Program-made: the position numbers and the translations under genes
From: Shewanella japonica
GTDB lineage: Bacteria > Pseudomonadota > Gammaproteobacteria > Enterobacterales > Shewanellaceae
Length of the DNA: 64,000 bases
Assembly (NCBI RefSeq): GCF_002075795.1
Contig: NZ_CP020472.1
Coordinates: forward strand, 541,001-605,000
Direction: 5' to 3'
Shown here: one piece after another, positions 40,340 to 48,468 of the stretch
Numbering within the stretch: position 1 is the stretch's first letter
Layout of the letters: each line of letters opens with the position of its first letter
Notes under the pieces: generated by a model
Databases searched by the model: none
What the model was told of the DNA's origin: nothing
The model's input: the letters and a program-made list of their open reading frames with translations, nothing else

Positions 40340-41482
40340 TTAGTCGATTCTGCCTGCACCATCACTGGCTGAGCATAAATAAATAATGGCCTCAAGCCCC
40401 GTTTGTTCTGGGTATTTGGCTTCAATAGCGTTGACAACAGCATCGGTAAGTTCATGATCAATTAAGGCTACAACGCAGCCATCACTCATACGAACACCGC
40501 CACGGTTGCCAATGACGTCTTTAACAATACCGACAAGGGTATCGATTTCTTGCGTGGAAATGTCGAAATCGGTTTTCATTGAGTCATGAGATTGTGCCAT
40601 CAACTGACTGAAACGTGTTATATCATTTTGCTCAAGTGCTCTAGCAGCATTTACAGTACGTTGATTCTCAGTTAACACATGCCTTGCTCGACAAAATAGC
40701 GTGTCACCTAGGGCATGCTTTTCACGATTTAGCTGCACCAAACTGACTTCTCTTAATGACTCAATGGCTAATAGGTCGTTAATTTCGGCACACTCTTTTT
40801 TGCGTGCTTCAAATCGTTCTATTAAACTTTGGCGATCGATATGTGGATCGACAATTAATAAACTGAGATTTTCAGGGATCGAGACAGGCTCACTATCAAG
40901 CTCTAAACAATCAATGAGTAGGGCATGATCAGCTTCAGCCAAGGCGCTAATGGTTTGATCCATAATTCCTGACTCAGTTTTTATAAAGCGGTGTTCGCCA
41001 CGTTGCGCTATTTGGGCAATAGCAAGTGGTGATAAGTGCAGTTGACTGGCATAGCTGATAGCGGTGCCAAAAGCGACCTCTAAGGCAGCAGAAGATGACA
41101 TGCCAGCACCTAAAGGCACATTGCCAACAATCGCTAAATCAAGCCCTTTTGCTTTTAGGCCCGATTGAAACATCGACGCGGTAAATCCTTTTAAATAATT
41201 ACCCCAGCTATTACTGTCTTGGCTGGTACTTTCTTCACCAAATTTCCACTGTATTATCTGACCCGGAAACGCATCAGTTACAGCACGAAATGTATTGTCA
41301 CTGCGCTCTTTAACAGCGATGACAGTGTGAAAATTAATTGCAGCGGGTAAAACAAATCCTTCGTTATAATCCGTGTGTTCGCCAATAATATTGACGCGAC
41401 CTGGTGCTTGATAAAGGTCGTCAGCCGTAGTTCCAAATGTTTGTACAAACAACTTCATGGCTTTTTGAGCAGGATTAGACAT
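40340..41482 (-). CDS. galK: Galactokinase
   Basis: A 380-residue GHMP kinase that phosphorylates galactose at C1. The galactokinase signature is APGRVNIIGEHTDYNEGFVL near residue 24; the ATP-binding GHMP motif is VGNVPLGAGMSSSAALEVAF; ESGIMDQTISALAEADHALL provides the catalytic Asp region; MSDGCVVALI is in the C-terminal GHMP motif. Length matches E. coli GalK (382). First gene of galK-galM. A near-consensus CRP site lies about 110 bases upstream, pointing to cAMP-CRP activation. Confidence 0.97.
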   Translation of the reverse strand: MSNPAQKAMKLFVQTFGTTADDLYQAPGRVNIIGEHTDYNEGFVLPAAINFHTVIAVKERSDNTFRAVTDAFPGQIIQWKFGEESTSQDSNSWGNYLKGFTASMFQSGLKAKGLDLAIVGNVPLGAGMSSSAALEVAFGTAISYASQLHLSPLAIAQIAQRGEHRFIKTESGIMDQTISALAEADHALLIDCLELDSEPVSIPENLSLLIVDPHIDRQSLIERFEARKKECAEINDLLAIESLREVSLVQLNREKHALGDTLFCRARHVLTENQRTVNAARALEQNDITRFSQLMAQSHDSMKTDFDISTQEIDTLVGIVKDVIGNRGGVRMSDGCVVALIDHELTDAVVNAIEAKYPEQTGLEAIIYLCSASDGAGRID

Positions 41483-41587
41483 ACAGTTACAGTTCCAAAG
41501 AATGCCGAATTACTTAGATATTTTTACGAGTATCGAATTGACTACTTAACTTTAAACTTAGACTAAATTGAGTTAATTGTCCGATAG

Positions 41588-41609
41588 ATATGTGATTTAT
41601 ATCACGATT
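41588..41609. promoter_or_regulatory. CRP-like site upstream of galK
   Basis: The core TGTGATTTATATCACG (41591-41606) matches TGTGA-N6-TCACA at nine of ten bases. The site lies in the 41483-41814 gap (332 bases), which otherwise shows only A/T-rich promoter-like DNA. Confidence 0.65.
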
Positions 41610-41814
41610 GGTCGGAGGTGTAACTAGGATTCACTATTTTGATTCCATTTCTGACCGAAAATGGATATTTATTAAGTAAATTCATGTCGTTTGGTGCGGC
41701 CATTTATCTTAAAGGACTATTCTAATGCGGCTATTATTTCGTTTAAAGAACAACAGCCGTCTAGATTAACCAGTATTAAGTGCCCATTTTAGACAGCCTT
41801 CATCATGAATCGAG

Positions 41815-43188
41815 TTACTCTTTTTTTGTTATTCGTCGACTTAATGCCGACTGACTGATACCTAACATTTGCGCGGCTGCGGTTTGATTATTTGCCGTAC
41901 GGCTCATTGCTTCATCAATCAAGGCTTGGCTCATATCGGCTAACGTAGGTAAAGTCTGCGGAAAAATAATCCGATTTCCTTTAGGAGAATTTGATGATTT
42001 AAGTGCATTAATCGCTTCCATAAATGGGGAGATGGTTAACTGCACTCCATCACTGCGACTTACTGCATCGAACACCATGCCTTTGAGCTCATGTAAGTTA
42101 CCAGGGAAGTCATAATCTTGAAGCTGTGTCGCTAGATCGCTTGGTTGATGCGGCGGCGTTGAGTTCATTTCTTCTGCAGCTTGTGCGATAAAATGATTAA
42201 TCAACATCGATATATCAAGTTTGCGCTGCCTTAAAGGGGGTAAATGGATTTTATGGGCACGTAAGCGGTAGAGCAAATCACGCCTAAATTTACCTTCTTG
42301 GCTCAAGGCGAGTAAATCTTGTTGAGTGGAAGCTATGATGCGGCAATTGACTGGATAGGGTCTGTCACTGCCCATTGGGTAATATTGTTTTTGCTGCAAA
42401 ATATCAACAAGCTTCGCTTGGCATGATAAAGGCAAATCTGCAATCTCATTAAGGTAGAGCAACCCTTTGCCTACTTGGTGTAATGCGCCAGCTTGAGATT
42501 GGCCTGGTTCTTGGCTTAAGCGCCCAAAGACCTGAAGTTCAAAAGCGCTTTCACTTATTCCTGCTAAATTGATATTAATAAAAGGGGCATCAGGGCAGCA
42601 TAACTGATGGCAACTCTTTGCAAATTCATCTTTGCCTGTGCCACTTTCACCGTAAATAAGTATTGGCTCAGGGCTAAAAGCCACCGCTTCTAAATAGCGA
42701 AATTGATCTAGCAAGGCTGGCTCGCAGGTCAGAATATTATTAAAAGCACTGGGCTGGGTTAACGTTTTGCTTAAAAAGCTTTCTTTTATTTTATGGTAAT
42801 TACGCTCTAGTCCGACGACTTCTAAAGCACGGCGCACCGTTAATGCTAATTCAGCGACATCATCAGTTTTAATAAAGTAGTTATAAGCGCCATGTTTAAT
42901 ACAGCGCACCGCTGTTTCTACTTCATTGACACCAGTAACAATAATCACTCGAGTGTTGGGATACTCAAGGCGGATTTGCTCGAGTAAATCTTCGCCCGAA
43001 TGAAATGGCATCGTTAAATCAAGTAACACAAGGGCGTAGTCAGTGCCTTCTAATCGACTCATCACTTGGCGGCTATCAACACAGGTGTCGATAACAGCTT
43101 CTGGTACTAAACGATTTAAGGTCACTGATAGTGTACGTAGCCATGAGGCTTCATCGTCGACGAGTAAGATATTACGTGCGAGTTTCAC
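41815..43188 (-). CDS. NtrC/DctD-like response regulator lacking the sigma-54 GAFTGA loop
   Basis: A 457-residue regulator. Receiver domain about residues 1-125: NILLVDDEAS, phosphorylated Asp in VLLDLTMPFHSGEDL, and Lys in YFIKTDD. AAA+ domain about 150-385 with Walker A YGESGTGKDEFA, and arginine-finger region FRRDLLYRL. The loop where GAFTGA should stand reads VFGRLSQEPGQSQAGALHQ, and Walker B is LLYLNEIADLP with Asn for the usual Asp. The C-terminal Fis-type HTH is intact (NQTAAAQMLGISQSALSRR). It therefore looks unable to contact sigma-54 and may be a sigma-70-type regulator, like TyrR. Start overlaps the sensor-kinase stop; it probably controls the divergent fccA. Confidence 0.9.
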   Translation of the reverse strand: MKLARNILLVDDEASWLRTLSVTLNRLVPEAVIDTCVDSRQVMSRLEGTDYALVLLDLTMPFHSGEDLLEQIRLEYPNTRVIIVTGVNEVETAVRCIKHGAYNYFIKTDDVAELALTVRRALEVVGLERNYHKIKESFLSKTLTQPSAFNNILTCEPALLDQFRYLEAVAFSPEPILIYGESGTGKDEFAKSCHQLCCPDAPFININLAGISESAFELQVFGRLSQEPGQSQAGALHQVGKGLLYLNEIADLPLSCQAKLVDILQQKQYYPMGSDRPYPVNCRIIASTQQDLLALSQEGKFRRDLLYRLRAHKIHLPPLRQRKLDISMLINHFIAQAAEEMNSTPPHQPSDLATQLQDYDFPGNLHELKGMVFDAVSRSDGVQLTISPFMEAINALKSSNSPKGNRIIFPQTLPTLADMSQALIDEAMSRTANNQTAAAQMLGISQSALSRRITKKE

Positions 43189-45212
43189 TGTATTGGCTTC
43201 CTGCTATTTGTTGTTGATGAGCTTATTGGCGAAAAAGGCGCAGATTGTTCAGGTTCGATGGCACTAAACACCAAAGTAAACTGACTACCTTGATTGAGTG
43301 TTGAAGTGACTTTCATCTCACTGTGATGCTCTTTTAAAATGCGGCTGCACACTGAGAGCCCTAGGCCGCTTCCACCGTATGAGCGACGTGTCGTGAAAAA
43401 TGGCTCAGTGATCCGCTTCAGCGTCGCTTTGTCCATGCCTGAACCATTATCTTCAACACTGACATAGGCAGCTTTGCCTTTCATTGCTGTACGTAAATGG
43501 ATATGACCATTAGTGGTGTCCATGGCATGACATGCATTTTGAATAAGGTTAATTAACACTTGGTGTAACTGCTGGGCGTCGCCTTTGATAATTGGACTTG
43601 GGTCAGCAAGCTCAACGGTAACTTGGAACCGCTTAAGCTGGTTGGCGGTTAAACGCTGGGCTACCTGTACCACTTCATTTAAGCTGGTTGCTTGATGGTT
43701 CGCTGACAAATTTGGTAATGCGTAACATTTAAGATCATTAACGATTCTGGAGATGCGTTTAGCACTCTCTTCTACGACCTCATTACTGTGGTTAATCTCG
43801 GCGAAAGCCGCTTGAGGATCTAATCCTGCAATTAACCAAAACGGATTTTGTTGTTGGTAATACTCGGCTGCAGGTTGCAGATCTTTCATTGCCTCGGCAA
43901 ACAGAGCAATAGAGTGAATAATAATGCCGGTTGGGTTATTAATTTCATGGGCGACACCAGCCGATAACTCGCCTAAAGAGGCTAAGCGACTGGCTTCATC
44001 ATTGGCTTGGCGCAAATGCTGTTGCTCAGTGTTTTCTTCAAGTAGTACAACGGCTTGCTCGTCAGCAATTGGATGAATTTGCACTTGCCAATACTGAGCA
44101 AGATATCCCATGTCAGCAATAAAGGACTTTTTAGAGTCAATGACGCTTTTAACACTTTCAGCTAAATCAAAAGGTGTCCCATCAATGTAATGAAACTGGC
44201 TATGAGTCAATAACTGATTATTGTCATTACTCCACAGGCACTGCATTTGTTTATCAAAGATGGTCATTCCATGAGGGATACCATCCAGCACAGCTTGGAA
44301 CTGCTGCGATAATGAACGGATTTTTTGCTCGGCGATTTTACGTTGTTGTAGCTCAAGCGCTAATGCTTCAGAGCGATATTTCAAACTACGGCTTACGGAA
44401 AAGGTATACAGCATGCCCATTGCCGAAATTATCGAAATAACAATAGATAAAGTGAGCATCTTTTGGTGAGTTGAGGTGATATCAAACTTTTCTCGTCCCA
44501 TGCCAAACCATTTATTGACTAATCTGTCATATTCTCCCGAAATTTTCAGTTGCCTTAGAGCATCATTGATTTCTTTCAATAACGGGGCATTGGCAGGATG
44601 ACTAACAAAGGTAAATGCACCAAAAATTAATGCATCACTGGCGCTGCGAACTGATGGGTATTTGGGTTGTAACCGTCTAGCGACAAAATTCTCCGCTAGG
44701 ACCACATCCACTTCTTTACTCATCAACATTTGAAAGCCTGTTTCGTACAAATCGACTTTCACTTGGGTGAAATCTTGTGGCTGATTTTTTAAAAAGATAT
44801 CCACAAATGCGCCATTTTTAATGGCCACCCGTTTACCAACTAAGTCAGACCAATTATCGATGTAGTCTTCACCTTGCAAAGTAAAGGCTTTGGCATGCGT
44901 GGCATACACAGGATCGGATTGCGCCAGTTCTCGACGAAAGTTAACAGGGCTAACAACTGCAATCACATCCACATCACTATCGCTACTGTGCATGTCACTG
45001 ACTAATTGCTGAAATGTCTTGCGTCTCACTGTAATAGGCTTGTTCAACAGTAAACCAATGCTTTCCATGAGTTCCACATTAAACCCTTGATCCACGCCAT
45101 TATCTCGCCACTCAAGCGGCGCAGTTGTGGAGTGCACACCAAACACAATTGCCTCTTCAGCATTAGCAGGTATGGATAGTATTAGCAGTAATAGCGCAAA
45201 ATATTTCATCAA
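43185..45212 (-). CDS. Sensor histidine kinase with periplasmic SBP_bac_3 sensor
   Basis: A 675-residue membrane kinase. Signal peptide at residues 1-18; periplasmic binding-protein domain about 20-245 (FGVHSTTAPLEWRDNGVDQG, VVLAENFVARRL); membrane helix about 257-278 (LSIVISIISAMGMLY); coiled coil and PAS-like domain about 290-400 (LDGIPHGMTIFDKQMQCLWS); H-box LGELSAGVAHEINNPTGIII; ATPase boxes NLIQNACHAM, VEDNGSGMD, ITEPFFTTR and GGSGLGLSVC. The periplasmic domain should bind a small acid or amino acid. It overlaps the response-regulator start by four bases. Being divergent from fccA, it may sense fumarate or a related dicarboxylate; this is inference. Confidence 0.93.
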   Translation of the reverse strand: MMKYFALLLLILSIPANAEEAIVFGVHSTTAPLEWRDNGVDQGFNVELMESIGLLLNKPITVRRKTFQQLVSDMHSSDSDVDVIAVVSPVNFRRELAQSDPVYATHAKAFTLQGEDYIDNWSDLVGKRVAIKNGAFVDIFLKNQPQDFTQVKVDLYETGFQMLMSKEVDVVLAENFVARRLQPKYPSVRSASDALIFGAFTFVSHPANAPLLKEINDALRQLKISGEYDRLVNKWFGMGREKFDITSTHQKMLTLSIVISIISAMGMLYTFSVSRSLKYRSEALALELQQRKIAEQKIRSLSQQFQAVLDGIPHGMTIFDKQMQCLWSNDNNQLLTHSQFHYIDGTPFDLAESVKSVIDSKKSFIADMGYLAQYWQVQIHPIADEQAVVLLEENTEQQHLRQANDEASRLASLGELSAGVAHEINNPTGIIIHSIALFAEAMKDLQPAAEYYQQQNPFWLIAGLDPQAAFAEINHSNEVVEESAKRISRIVNDLKCYALPNLSANHQATSLNEVVQVAQRLTANQLKRFQVTVELADPSPIIKGDAQQLHQVLINLIQNACHAMDTTNGHIHLRTAMKGKAAYVSVEDNGSGMDKATLKRITEPFFTTRRSYGGSGLGLSVCSRILKEHHSEMKVTSTLNQGSQFTLVFSAIEPEQSAPFSPISSSTTNSRKPIQ

Positions 45213-45394
45213 AGGATAATGGATTTACAAGAGATATTAGCTGCACTTTAGCAAATGATAATCTTTCGAACTGTGGCATTGAGCGTAAATATGACACAAA
45301 GATGAACAGTGAGATTCAAGCTTGATTTTAGTCAGTTTATTTCTAAGCTTTGACACGTCTTAGTTTGAAAGAACCAAGAAATTCAGCATCAATT

Positions 45395-45416
45395 GATTGT
45401 GATACGGATCACTACA
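45395..45416. promoter_or_regulatory. CRP-like site between the sensor kinase and fccA
   Basis: The core TGTGATACGGATCACT (45398-45413) matches TGTGA-N6-TCACA at nine of ten positions. CRP is the main anaerobic regulator in Shewanella, which fits the adjacent fumarate reductase. It lies in the 45213-45644 divergent gap. Confidence 0.7.
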
Positions 45417-45468
45417 GGCTATGCAAAAATGCATAGTCACCATTGAGGTTATGCGCTTTTGCATAGCC
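45417..45468. promoter_or_regulatory. Tandem 22-bp inverted repeats, probable regulator binding sites
   Basis: Site 1 (45417-45438) has the arms CTATGCA and TGCATAG around AAAA, a perfect 7-bp inverted repeat. Site 2 (45447-45468) has TTATGC and GCATAG arms; its reverse complement aligns with site 1 as GGCTATGCAAAA then GCATAACC. Starts are 30 bp apart, about three helical turns, and site 1 directly abuts the CRP-like site. The regular pair suggests a dimeric regulator, probably the adjacent response regulator. Confidence 0.7.
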
Positions 45469-45644
45469 ATAAATGGCAGATGTGATCCGCTGTAAAGTTT
45501 CAAATTGAGTCTGCAGAGTTTGATTGAGGCCGCATTAACCCAGAGTCAAAATAGTCTTACATCAGGTTCAATAGCAAAAGGTATGGCTTAGTGATTAAGC
45601 ATGCCAAGGCGAATTAGCGTCATTGCTATTTTTAAGGAGTTACC

Positions 45645-47432
45645 ATGAAATTAACACGATGCGCAGCCTTGTTAGCTGTACTACTTGGCTCAGCGGGGTT
45701 AGCTGGAGGCGCAATTGCAGCTGACAACCTTGCTGACTTTCACTCAGAAAATCAAGATTGTGAAAGCTGTCATTTACCAAGTGGTGAATTGTCTAATGAC
45801 AGCTTAACTTATGAAAATGAACAGTGTGTGTCGTGTCATGGCACGTTAGCGGAAGTGGCAGAAAGCAATACTCGTGAAAATTATAATGCCCATGAATCTC
45901 ACTTCCCAGGTGATGTCGCATGTACATCATGTCATAGCGGCCATGAAAAATCAGTCGTGTATTGTGACTCTTGCCATAGCTTTGAGTTTGATATGCCGTT
46001 TGGCAGCAAATGGGAGCGCTACGAACCTACGATTGCAGAATTAGCAAAAGATGCAGCAGATCGTAAAGCGGCATTATCAGCAGCGCCAAGTGACATTGTG
46101 AATGTGGTGGTTGTGGGCTCTGGTGGCGCAGGCTTCTCAGCCGCAGTGGCAGCAACGGATGCAGGCGCTAAAGTTATTTTGATTGAAAAAGAGCCAGTGA
46201 TTGGTGGTAACGCTAAATTGGCTGCAGGTGGTATGAACGCCGCGTGGACTGATCAACAAAAAGCTAAAGATATTAAAGATAGCGTTGAGTCTATGTATAA
46301 AGACACCATGAAAGGTGGTCGCGAGTTAAACGATCCTAAGTTAGTGGATGTATTAACCTCTCACTCTAAAGGCTCTGTTGATTGGATGACAGGCATGGGC
46401 GCTGATTTAAATGATGTTGGTCGTATGGGCGGCGCATCAGCTAACCGTTCTCATCGTCCTACAGGTGGTGCAGGTGTAGGGGCTCACGTCATTCAAGTGC
46501 TTTATGATAATGCACTTAAGCGTGATATCGACATGCGTATGAATACCCGTGGTGTTGAAGTTATCAAAGATGATTCAGGTAAAGTGGAAGGTTTACTGGT
46601 TAAAGGTAAATACAAAGGTTACTACTGGATTAAAGCTGAAGCGGTCGTCATGGCAACGGGTGGATTTGGTCGTAACAATGAACGTGTTGCTAAACTTGAT
46701 CCTAAGTTAAAAGGCTTTATTTCAACTAACCAGCCAGGTGCGACAGGTGATGGTTTAGATGTTGCGGGTAACGCTGGTGCAGGCATGACAGATATCCAAT
46801 ACATTCAAGCGCATCCTACTTTGTCAGTGAAAGGCGGGGTGATGGTGACTGAAGCGGTGCGTGGTAACGGTGCCATTTTGGTTAATAAAGAAGGTAAGCG
46901 CTTCGTTAATGAAATCACTACTCGTGATAAAGCTGCTGCGGCAATTCTTAATCAAACCGGTAAAGTGGCTTACTTAATCTTTGATGATTCAGTGCGTAAA
47001 TCATTGAAGAAAATCGATAAGTACATTCAACTTGGTGTCGTGCCATCAGCTGAAACGCCAGAGAAGTTAGGCAAAATTGAAGGTATTGATGGTAAAGCAC
47101 TAACGGCAACGATTGCTCAATACAACAAGTTAGTTGCAGCAGGCAAAGACACTGACTTTGAACGTGCGAACTTACCACGTGCATTAAATGAAGGTCATTA
47201 CTACGCCATTGAAGTTACACCAGGTGTGCATCACACCATGGGCGGTGTCTCAATTGACGATAAAGCGGAAGTGCTCTCAGAAGATAAGAAAGTGATTCCT
47301 GGTTTATACGGTGCAGGTGAAGTGACTGGTGGTGTTCATGGTGCCAACCGTTTAGGTGGTAACGCAATCTCTGACATCATTACCTTTGGCCGCTTAGCAG
47401 GTGAGCAAGCGGCAGCCTATTCAAAAAAATAG
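45645..47432 (+). CDS. fccA: Periplasmic tetraheme flavocytochrome c fumarate reductase
   Basis: A 595-residue soluble fumarate reductase (Fcc3). A Sec signal peptide (residues 1-26) is followed by a tetraheme cytochrome domain with four CxxCH sites: CESCH 39-43, CVSCH 61-65, CTSCH 93-97, CDSCH 107-111. The flavin domain begins at [20 protein letters not shown] (FAD-binding). Active-site residues of the Fcc3 family are present: His in QAHPTLS, the proton-donor Arg in NEITTRDK, His in GVHHTMGG, and Arg in HGANRLGGN. Electrons come from menaquinol through CymA in Shewanella. Paralogues such as IfcA are similar, but the sequence and the length fit FccA best. CRP-like and tandem inverted-repeat sites lie upstream; AAGGAG precedes the ATG. 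Confidence 0.95.
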   Translation: MKLTRCAALLAVLLGSAGLAGGAIAADNLADFHSENQDCESCHLPSGELSNDSLTYENEQCVSCHGTLAEVAESNTRENYNAHESHFPGDVACTSCHSGHEKSVVYCDSCHSFEFDMPFGSKWERYEPTIAELAKDAADRKAALSAAPSDIVNVVVVGSGGAGFSAAVAATDAGAKVILIEKEPVIGGNAKLAAGGMNAAWTDQQKAKDIKDSVESMYKDTMKGGRELNDPKLVDVLTSHSKGSVDWMTGMGADLNDVGRMGGASANRSHRPTGGAGVGAHVIQVLYDNALKRDIDMRMNTRGVEVIKDDSGKVEGLLVKGKYKGYYWIKAEAVVMATGGFGRNNERVAKLDPKLKGFISTNQPGATGDGLDVAGNAGAGMTDIQYIQAHPTLSVKGGVMVTEAVRGNGAILVNKEGKRFVNEITTRDKAAAAILNQTGKVAYLIFDDSVRKSLKKIDKYIQLGVVPSAETPEKLGKIEGIDGKALTATIAQYNKLVAAGKDTDFERANLPRALNEGHYYAIEVTPGVHHTMGGVSIDDKAEVLSEDKKVIPGLYGAGEVTGGVHGANRLGGNAISDIITFGRLAGEQAAAYSKK

Positions 47433-47490
47433 TCATCAATTTTGAATCGGTAGTAACAAAATAGCATGACTCCCCTTTATGCTAATAACT

Positions 47491-47519
47491 AAAAAGTGAG
47501 CCTCATGGCTCACTTTTTT
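47491..47519. terminator. Bidirectional terminator
   Basis: The stem AAAAAGTGAGCC / GGCTCACTTTTT with a TCAT loop, between fccA and fetB. Confidence 0.9.
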
Positions 47520-47528
47520 ATGTCTGGT

Positions 47529-48323
47529 TTACCTGTGATTATCAGTGTTGGTGAGTAAGTTAAAACGCATTTTGCCTGTATGCGCGAGCAGTTTATGTAA
47601 AGCAAAGCTAATTGAACTTGTTACAGAAATCGTTAAGGTCGCAAAAATGGCAACCAAAATGACGATCTGATATTTGACTGCGATTATGGGGTCTACACCC
47701 CCTAAAATTTGTCCAGTCATCATGCCAGGTAAACTGACTAATCCCGTTGTCGCCATCGATGCCAGAATCGGGGCAAAAGATTGTTGCAGCGCTGTTTGCA
47801 CAAAAGGCGCTGCCGCTTGTTTAGGTGTTGCACCCAAGGCAAGTGCGCCTTGATATTGTGCTTGCTGTTGGTCAAATGCGGCAAATAATCGCTGCAGAGC
47901 AATAATATTGCTACTTAAACTATTTCCCAGCAACATTCCTGCTGTGGGTATCAAATATTGCGCATTGTAAATCGGTGTAGGCTGAAATAACCACAACATC
48001 ATGATGAGCAATATTGGCACAAGTCCTAGTATTAAGCCTGATATAACAGGCGCCATCAGTGGGTGTTTGGGTAAATTAGCCTTGCTGATTATGGCGCTAG
48101 CCCCCACAAGTAACATCACAACAAGCCAAATGAGGTTAACCCAAAGGTTATCAAGGTGAAAAAGATACTGCAGATACACACCAATTAACGCCATTTGTAC
48201 CGTCATACGAGTCACCGCAATGGCCATATCTTTGCCCAAGTGAAGCTGATAAACCTGATTAATCGCAATGGGGGCGATTAATACCAGCATAAATAACCCA
48301 AGCGCTAACCAGCTAATATCCAT
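47529..48323 (-). CDS. fetB: FetB-like ABC transporter permease (UPF0014)
   Basis: A 264-residue inner-membrane protein with six or seven helices. The family pattern is visible in NQVYQLHLGKDMAIAVTRMT, TAGMLLGNSLSSNIIALQRL, GALALGATPKQAAAPFVQTA, and SLPGMMTGQILGGVDPIIAV. FetB with the ATPase FetA exports iron in E. coli and protects from peroxide. fetA is not adjacent on either side, so the ATPase must be elsewhere or the partner differs. It begins 145 bases upstream of the antiporter stop on the same strand, separated by a terminator. Confidence 0.9.
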   Translation of the reverse strand: MDISWLALGLFMLVLIAPIAINQVYQLHLGKDMAIAVTRMTVQMALIGVYLQYLFHLDNLWVNLIWLVVMLLVGASAIISKANLPKHPLMAPVISGLILGLVPILLIMMLWLFQPTPIYNAQYLIPTAGMLLGNSLSSNIIALQRLFAAFDQQQAQYQGALALGATPKQAAAPFVQTALQQSFAPILASMATTGLVSLPGMMTGQILGGVDPIIAVKYQIVILVAIFATLTISVTSSISFALHKLLAHTGKMRFNLLTNTDNHR

Positions 48324-48393
48324 TTGGTGTCTCGTTTAATTGATGAATACAGTTCCCCGTCGTTGACAGGCATTGTAGATAAAATATGAGCAT

Positions 48394-48423
48394 AAAAAAG
48401 CGCCTTATGAAACCATAAGGCGC
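48394..48423 (-). terminator. Terminator after the CPA2 antiporter gene
   Basis: The stem GCGCCTTATG / CATAAGGCGC with an AAAC loop and an A-run on the left that becomes a U-run on the minus strand. Confidence 0.88.
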
Positions 48424-48468
48424 AGATAGATTCACGTTAGCGTGTCACGCTATGCTATTACTGAAAAG

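Noticed and set aside
45480..45500. A second CRP-like site (TGTGATCCGCTGTAAA) nearer fccA
   Set aside because: Only the left half fits the consensus; the right half does not, so it was not called.
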